NCBI GenBank assembly: GCA_964427005.1
Contig: CAYRTL010000006.1
Coordinates: 30,023-94,022, forward strand
Reading direction: 5' to 3'
DNA: 64,000 bases
Origin: JAMXLO01 sp964427005
Lineage (GTDB): Bacteria; Pseudomonadota; Alphaproteobacteria; Acetobacterales; Acetobacteraceae
Under the pieces are notes generated by a model. The model had not been told where the DNA came from and did no database searches. It saw nothing but the letters and a program-made list of their open reading frames with translations. Position 1 is the stretch's first letter. Each line of letters opens with the position of its first letter. Of the stretch, positions 60,023 through 64,000 are shown piece after piece. The position numbers and the translations under genes were made by a program.

Positions 60023-60778
60023 ATGGCTCACGACCCTGAGATTGCCGAACTGCGGCGGATGATCGATGAGGCGCGGCGGATCGTGTTCTTCACCGGCGCC
60101 GGCATCAGCACCGAGTCGGGCATTCCAGATTTCCGCAGTCCGGGCGGCATCTGGACCAAGATGCGGCCGATCGATTTTTCCGAGTTTCTCGCCTCGGAAG
60201 AGGCACGCCGCGAAACGTGGCGACGGCGTTTCGTCACTGACGAGACGATGCGCAAGGCGGAACCGAACCGCGGACATCGAGCCATCGCGACACTGGTCAA
60301 CCGCGGCAAGGCATCCGCGGTGATCACGCAGAATATCGATGGCTTGCATCAGGCCTCTGGCGTGCCGGCTCGCCGGGTGATCGAACTGCATGGCAACACA
60401 ACGTACGCGCATTGCCTTGATTGTACGCAGCGTTACGAGATCGAAGACATCAGGCAGGAGTTCGAACGCACTGGCGAGGCACCGAACTGCGTATCGTGCG
60501 GGGGATACGTAAAGACAGCAACGATATCGTTCGGTCAGGCGATGCCGCCGGCGGCAATGATCCGTGCCGAGGAGGAGACGCTCACGTCCGATCTGTTCAT
60601 CGCGATCGGTTCGTCGTTGGTTGTGTACCCGGCCGCGGGCTTTCCTGAACTTGCGGCGCGCAACGGCGCGCGGCTGGTGATCCTGAATCGCGAGCCGACA
60701 AGCCTCGATCCGCTGGCCGATCTTGTGCTGCACCGGGAGATAGGCGTTACGCTCGGTGAGGCCGTCGGCAACAACTGA
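60023..60778 (+). CDS. cobB: Sir2-family NAD-dependent protein deacylase (sirtuin)
   Basis: A 251-residue sirtuin. NAD binding: GAGIS at 25-29 and the QNID motif at 103-106; catalytic H123 in ELHGN. Zinc site: C131, C134, C156 and C159. A FRSPGGIW loop follows GIPDF. It removes acetyl or other acyl groups from lysines in the cytoplasm, with nicotinamide release. Two ATGs lie three bases apart after AGGAGG; the second is better spaced. Divergent from the MFS gene and 12 bases upstream of an LLM enzyme. Confidence 0.93.
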   Translation: MAHDPEIAELRRMIDEARRIVFFTGAGISTESGIPDFRSPGGIWTKMRPIDFSEFLASEEARRETWRRRFVTDETMRKAEPNRGHRAIATLVNRGKASAVITQNIDGLHQASGVPARRVIELHGNTTYAHCLDCTQRYEIEDIRQEFERTGEAPNCVSCGGYVKTATISFGQAMPPAAMIRAEEETLTSDLFIAIGSSLVVYPAAGFPELAARNGARLVILNREPTSLDPLADLVLHREIGVTLGEAVGNN

Positions 60779-60790
60779 AGGAAGACGACA

Positions 60791-61741
60791 GTGGCACGCA
60801 ATATCGCCGTTGGTGTTGGCCTGATGGAGTTTCCCTTCTCCAGCACCGACGGATTCTGGCGCTGGGTCGATCTGTGCGAAGCGGGCGGTGTCGATTCCAT
60901 CTGGCAGACCGATCGTATCGTCAGCCGTCAGCCCATCCTGGAGTGCATGACGGCGCTTGCCGCTATCGCCGGCCGCACGCGTAGGATCAAGTTCGGCGTG
61001 AACGTGGTGTCGCTGGCGCTGCGCGATCCGGTGCTGCTGGCCAAACAGTGCGCGACGATTGACGTGCTGTCGCAGGGGCGGCTGCTGCCCGGTTTCGGTA
61101 TCGGCAGCCCGCAGGGGCCTGAGTGGCAGACGTTGCATATCGACACGTCGACGCGCGGGCGGCGGACCGATGAAGCACTGGAGATCATCAGCCGGCTGTG
61201 GTCGCAGGACAGCGTCGACTTCGAAGGGCGGCACAATCACCTGACAGGCGCATCGATCTCGCCGAAGCCGGTGCAGCCTGATCTGCCGATATGGATTGGC
61301 GGTTCGTCGCCCGCGGCAGTGCGGCGTACCGCGCGATATGGCACTGGGTGGCAGGCGGGAGCGGAGACGCCGGCGGATGTTGGGCGCGTCATCGCGGAGA
61401 TCAAGACAGCGCTGGTGGAAACCGGCCGCAGTATTGACGAAGATCACTACGGCGCGGCGTTTGCGTATCACTTTGGCCGCGCAGACGATCCGGGTGTGGC
61501 GCAGGTGATGGAGGCGTACCGCAAGCGCACGGGGCGCGATCCGGAGCGACACTTCGCCATCGGCGATGCCGGCACGATGCTCGCGCGGATCGCAGAGTAT
61601 GTTGAAGCGGGCGCATCGAAGTTCATCCTGCGTCCTGCTGCGCGTGGCGATGAGGACATGCTGGATCAGACCCGCAAGCTGATCGAGCAGGTGCTGCCGA
61701 TGGTTGCCGCGCGCTGGCCAAAGCAAGCGAAGGCTGCGTAG
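60791..61741 (+). CDS. LLM-class flavin-dependent oxidoreductase
   Basis: A 316-residue luciferase-like protein: VDSIWQTDRIVSRQPILE, IKFGVNVVSLALRDPVLLAKQ, GRLLPGFGIGSPQGPEW and LPIWIGGSSPAAVRRTA are the conserved barrel segments. GTG start with GGAAGA upstream, 12 bases after the sirtuin stop, so the two are probably co-transcribed. Cofactor FMN or F420; substrate unknown. It is the fourth member of this superfamily in the window. Confidence 0.87.
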   Translation: MARNIAVGVGLMEFPFSSTDGFWRWVDLCEAGGVDSIWQTDRIVSRQPILECMTALAAIAGRTRRIKFGVNVVSLALRDPVLLAKQCATIDVLSQGRLLPGFGIGSPQGPEWQTLHIDTSTRGRRTDEALEIISRLWSQDSVDFEGRHNHLTGASISPKPVQPDLPIWIGGSSPAAVRRTARYGTGWQAGAETPADVGRVIAEIKTALVETGRSIDEDHYGAAFAYHFGRADDPGVAQVMEAYRKRTGRDPERHFAIGDAGTMLARIAEYVEAGASKFILRPAARGDEDMLDQTRKLIEQVLPMVAARWPKQAKAA

Positions 61742-61745
61742 TTCT

Positions 61746-61771
61746 GTCATTGCGAGCGTGGCGAAGCAATC
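61746..61771. repeat. Half copy of palindromic repeat family 1
   Basis: Begins GTCATTGCGAGCG and ends GCGAAGCAATC like the left arm at 1011-1036, but no matching right arm follows. It lies directly after the flavin-enzyme gene. Confidence 0.65.
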
Positions 61772-61825
61772 TTCTGTGTGATGGAGAGTCTCATACCGGT
61801 CTCATTGCCCTTGGGGTGAGACAGG

Positions 61826-62122
61826 AAGAGGTGACGCAAATGAACGCAAAATGGCGCAGATGAACGCGAATGGGGCCGGAACCCAGGGCGCGTCAGCGCC
61901 AATAATCAACGGAATTGCCCGCTGACGCGGGCTGCGCACAGGCCATTCGCGTTCATCTGCGCCCATTTGCGTTAATTTGCGTTGCTTCTTTCTTCCTTCC
62001 GGCACACCCGGCGCCGGCTGAACGAAGTCAGGCAGCAGCCAGACCGGGCTGCCTGTCGAGTTCGCGCAGAATGGGGCTGGTGCTGGTGACGATGGCGTGC
62101 ACCAGTTCGGGCGGGGGTGGCC
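61826..62122. repeat. Long direct repeat, copy A (second copy at 63719-64000)
   Basis: About 297 bases closely matching 63719-64000 in the same orientation. The first half is an inverted repeat (arms 61834-61873 and 61943-61982, containing ATGGCGCAGATGAACGCG and its complement) with a smaller palindrome in the loop. The second half encodes the tail of a minus-strand gene. The MFS gene at 62329-63639 lies between the copies. Confidence 0.85.
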
Positions 62123-62129
62123 CGTCCAT
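62028..62129 (-). pseudogene. 3' remnant of an unidentified gene
   Basis: About 33 codons ending LRELDRQPGLAAA then TGA. They match codon for codon, apart from a few substitutions, the 3' end of the gene at 63897-64000. Similarity stops at GPPPP, just after the only nearby ATG, and the frame upstream meets a stop within about 15 codons. This looks like a truncated duplicate, not a working gene. Confidence 0.65.
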
Positions 62130-62151
62130 GTAGGAAAATATGCCAGTTAGA

Positions 62152-62180
62152 TTGACTGGTGGCAAGCGTTAATGTATCTA
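62152..62180 (+). promoter_or_regulatory. Candidate sigma-70 promoter of the MFS gene
   Basis: TTGACT (62152-62157), a 17-base spacer, and TATCTA (62175-62180). It would leave a leader of about 145 bases before the ATG at 62329. Only the -35 box is a good match. Confidence 0.3.
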
Positions 62181-62328
62181 ATCCCCATTTTCTTCAAGTC
62201 GCACCAGGAGCCCCATGCTGGCCGGGAGAGGAACAACAGCTTGAGGCGCGCCGCGCGGATTGTTTGACATCACTGACTTCTCTCTCACAGACTCGTCCGA
62301 CGAACGAAAAGACAAAGGGGGGCTCTAC

Positions 62329-63639
62329 ATGTCAGCGACTATTCGAGGATCAACTGTGCCCTGGTGGAAGGAACCCACCAAGGATCAATGGTACGCCTAT
62401 GTCGCAGCCTGGTTAGGCTGGACGCTGGATGCGTTCGACTTCACCGTCTTCCTGCTGATCATGGCGCCGATCGCGCAGGAATTCGGCGTGCCGCTCATCG
62501 AGGTCACCGCGGTCTTCACGGTCACGCTGATCCTGCGCCTGGCCGGTGCGACGGCTTCCGGTTGGTTGGCTGATCGTCTGGGGCGCCGGGCACCGCTGAT
62601 GATCTCCATCCTGTGGTACTCGATCTGCAACCTCCTCGCGGGCTTCTCACCCAGCTTTACATTCCTGTTCACGGTCCGGGCGCTGCTGGGCATCGGGATG
62701 GGCGCGGAATGGCCAGCTGGTGCGGCGCTGGCTATGGAGTCCTGGCCGGCACGGTCGCGCGGCTTCATGTCCGGTGTGCTGCAAGGTTCATGGGGGCTGG
62801 GCTTCGCGTTGTCGGCGCTGGCCTACGGCCTTCTGTACTCACCACTTGAAGCCTGGCATAAAGGGTATGGCTGGCGTGGCATGCTGATCCTGGGCGTGCT
62901 GCCGGCCTTGGCCGTCGTTTGGATCCGAATGTACGTGAAGGAGCCGGAAGTCTGGGCCGAGAACAAGAAGATCCAGGACACGACTCAGAAGCAGGCGTCG
63001 CTGCCGCTGTTCGCCCTCTTCAAGCCGAAATACCTGTTCAACACATTCACGGGCTGCCTGTGGATGGCAGCGAATTTCTGGGTTTACTACGCGATCTGGG
63101 CCATGCTCGGCACATATCTGCAAAAGGAGCTGGGCTGGACGCCGGCTCAGGTATCGGTGCCGGTATTCTGGGGCAATATCCTCACCTTCCTCGCCTCCGC
63201 CTTCTGGGGAGCGGTGTCGGAAAAAGTCGGGCGCCGTTGGGCGCTGATGATCCCAACCTTCATCGCCATCTTCATCGCACCGCTCTATCTTTCGACGACA
63301 GATCCGACCATGTTCCTGCTCTGGTTCATGCTGATGATCTGTTTCGTCGGCGGCAAGGATGCCCTCAACCCGGGCTGGTTGTCGGAACGCTTCCCGACCG
63401 AGGTCCGCGCGACGGCGGCGGGCTTCGTGTATCATCAGGGCGCGGTGTGGGGCGCGTTCGTCGCCCCGGTGCTGACCTATTTCGCCGTCAACCAAGGCAT
63501 GGGTTTCGCCATGCCGATGCTGTACGCCACGGTCGGGTCACTGATCGTGTATGTCATCGCGGTGTATCTGGGGCCCGAGACCAAGGGCATGCATATGACT
63601 GCCGAGTTGCAGATCTTCGAGAAGGAAGAGTACCCGTAA
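62329..63639 (+). CDS. MFS transporter, SHS/AAHS-type carboxylate carrier
   Basis: A 436-residue membrane protein with about 12 helices. AWLGWTLDAFDFTVFLLI is the first-helix signature of the lactate/sialate (SHS) and aromatic-acid (AAHS) carriers, with WLADRLGRRAPLM between helices 2 and 3, GIGMGAEWPAGAALAMESW in helix 4 and RFPTEVRATAAGF late in the protein. It probably takes up an organic acid by proton symport. The start at 62329 follows AAAGGGGGG. It stands alone between two long direct repeats. Confidence 0.88.
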   Translation: MSATIRGSTVPWWKEPTKDQWYAYVAAWLGWTLDAFDFTVFLLIMAPIAQEFGVPLIEVTAVFTVTLILRLAGATASGWLADRLGRRAPLMISILWYSICNLLAGFSPSFTFLFTVRALLGIGMGAEWPAGAALAMESWPARSRGFMSGVLQGSWGLGFALSALAYGLLYSPLEAWHKGYGWRGMLILGVLPALAVVWIRMYVKEPEVWAENKKIQDTTQKQASLPLFALFKPKYLFNTFTGCLWMAANFWVYYAIWAMLGTYLQKELGWTPAQVSVPVFWGNILTFLASAFWGAVSEKVGRRWALMIPTFIAIFIAPLYLSTTDPTMFLLWFMLMICFVGGKDALNPGWLSERFPTEVRATAAGFVYHQGAVWGAFVAPVLTYFAVNQGMGFAMPMLYATVGSLIVYVIAVYLGPETKGMHMTAELQIFEKEEYP

Positions 63640-63660
63640 GCAGGAGTCTGCTACGTGCGG

Positions 63661-63697
63661 GTCATGGCGGGGCTTGACCCCGCCATCGACGTCTTTG
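63661..63697. repeat. Partial palindromic repeat family 2
   Basis: GTCATGGCGGGGCTTGACCC followed by CGCCATCGACGTCTT resembles one arm and part of the loop of the element at 5882-5975. No second arm follows. Confidence 0.5.
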
Positions 63698-63718
63698 GTA
63701 CGCTGATGCAGGCAAAAG

Positions 63719-64000
63719 AAAGAGGAAACGCAAATAAACGCCAAATGGCGCAGATGAACGCGAATGGGTCCGGGACCCAGGGCGCGTCAGCGGCAATAAT
63801 CAATCGAATGGCCCGCTGACGCGGGCGAGGCACAGGCTATTCACGTTCATCTGCGCCCATTTGCGTTGTTACTTTCTTCCTTCCGGCACGCGAAACCTAG
63901 GCAGCGGCGAGATCGGGCTGCCTGTCGAGTTCGCGCAGGATGGGACTGGTGCTGGTGACGATGGCGTGCACCAGGTCGGGCGGGGGCGGGCCGAATTTGC
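63719..64000. repeat. Long direct repeat, copy B (runs to window end)
   Basis: Counterpart of 61826-62122 in the same orientation, with the same inverted arms (about 63727-63767 and 63838-63869), the same loop palindrome and the same gene tail. It continues past the window edge, so its full length is unknown. Confidence 0.85.
63897..64000 (-). CDS. 3' end of an unidentified gene (rest outside window)
   Basis: Thirty-three codons of a minus-strand gene that enters from the right edge and ends LRELDRQPDLAAA with TAG at 63897-63899. The frame is open to the edge. The fragment PPPPDLVHAIVTSTSPI does not let me name the family. A near-identical tail lies at 62028-62129 without the rest of the gene. 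Confidence 0.55.
   Translation of the reverse strand, partial: KFGPPPPDLVHAIVTSTSPILRELDRQPDLAAA

Noticed and set aside
58688..61750. A 1,020-codon open frame on the minus strand reaching far upstream of the MFS transporter
   Set aside because: Only the first-transcribed third lacks family similarity; it lies antisense to the sirtuin and flavin-enzyme genes, both clearly real. High GC leaves antisense frames open by chance. The MFS start is placed at 59908.
61742..62328. A gene in the 587-base gap before the last MFS gene
   Set aside because: Open frames here fall in the inverted repeat or are the truncated gene tail; none has a credible start and length.
1..64000. CRISPR arrays, tRNA or rRNA genes, insertion sequences, prophage
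   Set aside because: No regular spacer-repeat series, cloverleaf, rRNA segment, transposase or phage structural gene was seen. The repeats found are isolated palindromes and one pair of direct repeats.

Overview
The window reads as chromosomal DNA of a high-GC alphaproteobacterium. The best guess is Acetobacteraceae or a relative (inference): the genes are densely packed, many overlap by 1-4 bases, GTG starts are common, small palindromic repeats typical of alphaproteobacteria lie between genes, and there is a fused GNAT-NUDIX gene. It is a draft scaffold with two 100-N gaps. I saw no rRNA, tRNA, CRISPR array, insertion sequence or phage gene.

Layout. 1-3187: the end of a PLP decarboxylase, a palindromic repeat, and a flavin monooxygenase-like gene divergent from a LysR regulator. 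3196-11919 (minus): a run of genes carrying a sugar ABC importer without ATPase, a second flavin enzyme, a uronate-dehydrogenase-like gene, a taurine/nitrate-type ABC importer and an MFS carrier. 12068-14086: a GNAT-NUDIX fusion and a molybdopterin-binding protein split by a gap that is an assembly artefact. 14100-20226: two deacylases (AstE/AspA type and ArgE) divergent from a dipeptide-type ABC system without its binding protein. 20244-24622: a glycosyltransferase, D-tartrate dehydratase (tarD), a Gfo/Idh dehydrogenase and lpxB.

24792-27239: small dehydrogenase and hydratase genes. 27271-33422: an operon with a close match to a general-stress (EcfG-type) promoter. It encodes a TPP oxidase-like enzyme, a mandelate-racemase-family dehydratase, an unrecognised membrane protein made of two repeats with three conserved histidines each, a gluconate-dehydrogenase gamma-like subunit and a GMC flavoprotein. 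Two stress-associated small genes follow on the other strand. 34499-42321: a tightly coupled seven-gene glycan or glycoside cluster with two sugar epimerases, a B12-type radical SAM enzyme and four glycosyltransferases. A Tat-exported flavin/F420-type dehydrogenase gene follows.

43566-46423: an MFS carrier and an orphan peptide-binding protein. 46520-54545: a zinc-homeostasis region. A 17-bp Zur-box palindrome sits between zur and a metal ABC importer, and the importer genes run on into a DUF2946-like gene, an outer-membrane-like protein, copC and a CopD-cytochrome c fusion. A cytosolic beta-propeller gene follows zur. 54551-61741: housekeeping genes (enoyl-CoA hydratase, mutM, ubiE, coaBC, GNAT, MFS, a sirtuin, another flavin enzyme). 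61742-64000: an SHS/AAHS-type MFS gene bracketed by direct repeats of about 290 bp that carry the 3' end of an unidentified gene.

Most interesting candidates: the duplicated histidine membrane protein beside the GMC dehydrogenase, the B12-radical-SAM glycosyltransferase cluster, and the possible Zur control of copper-type genes.
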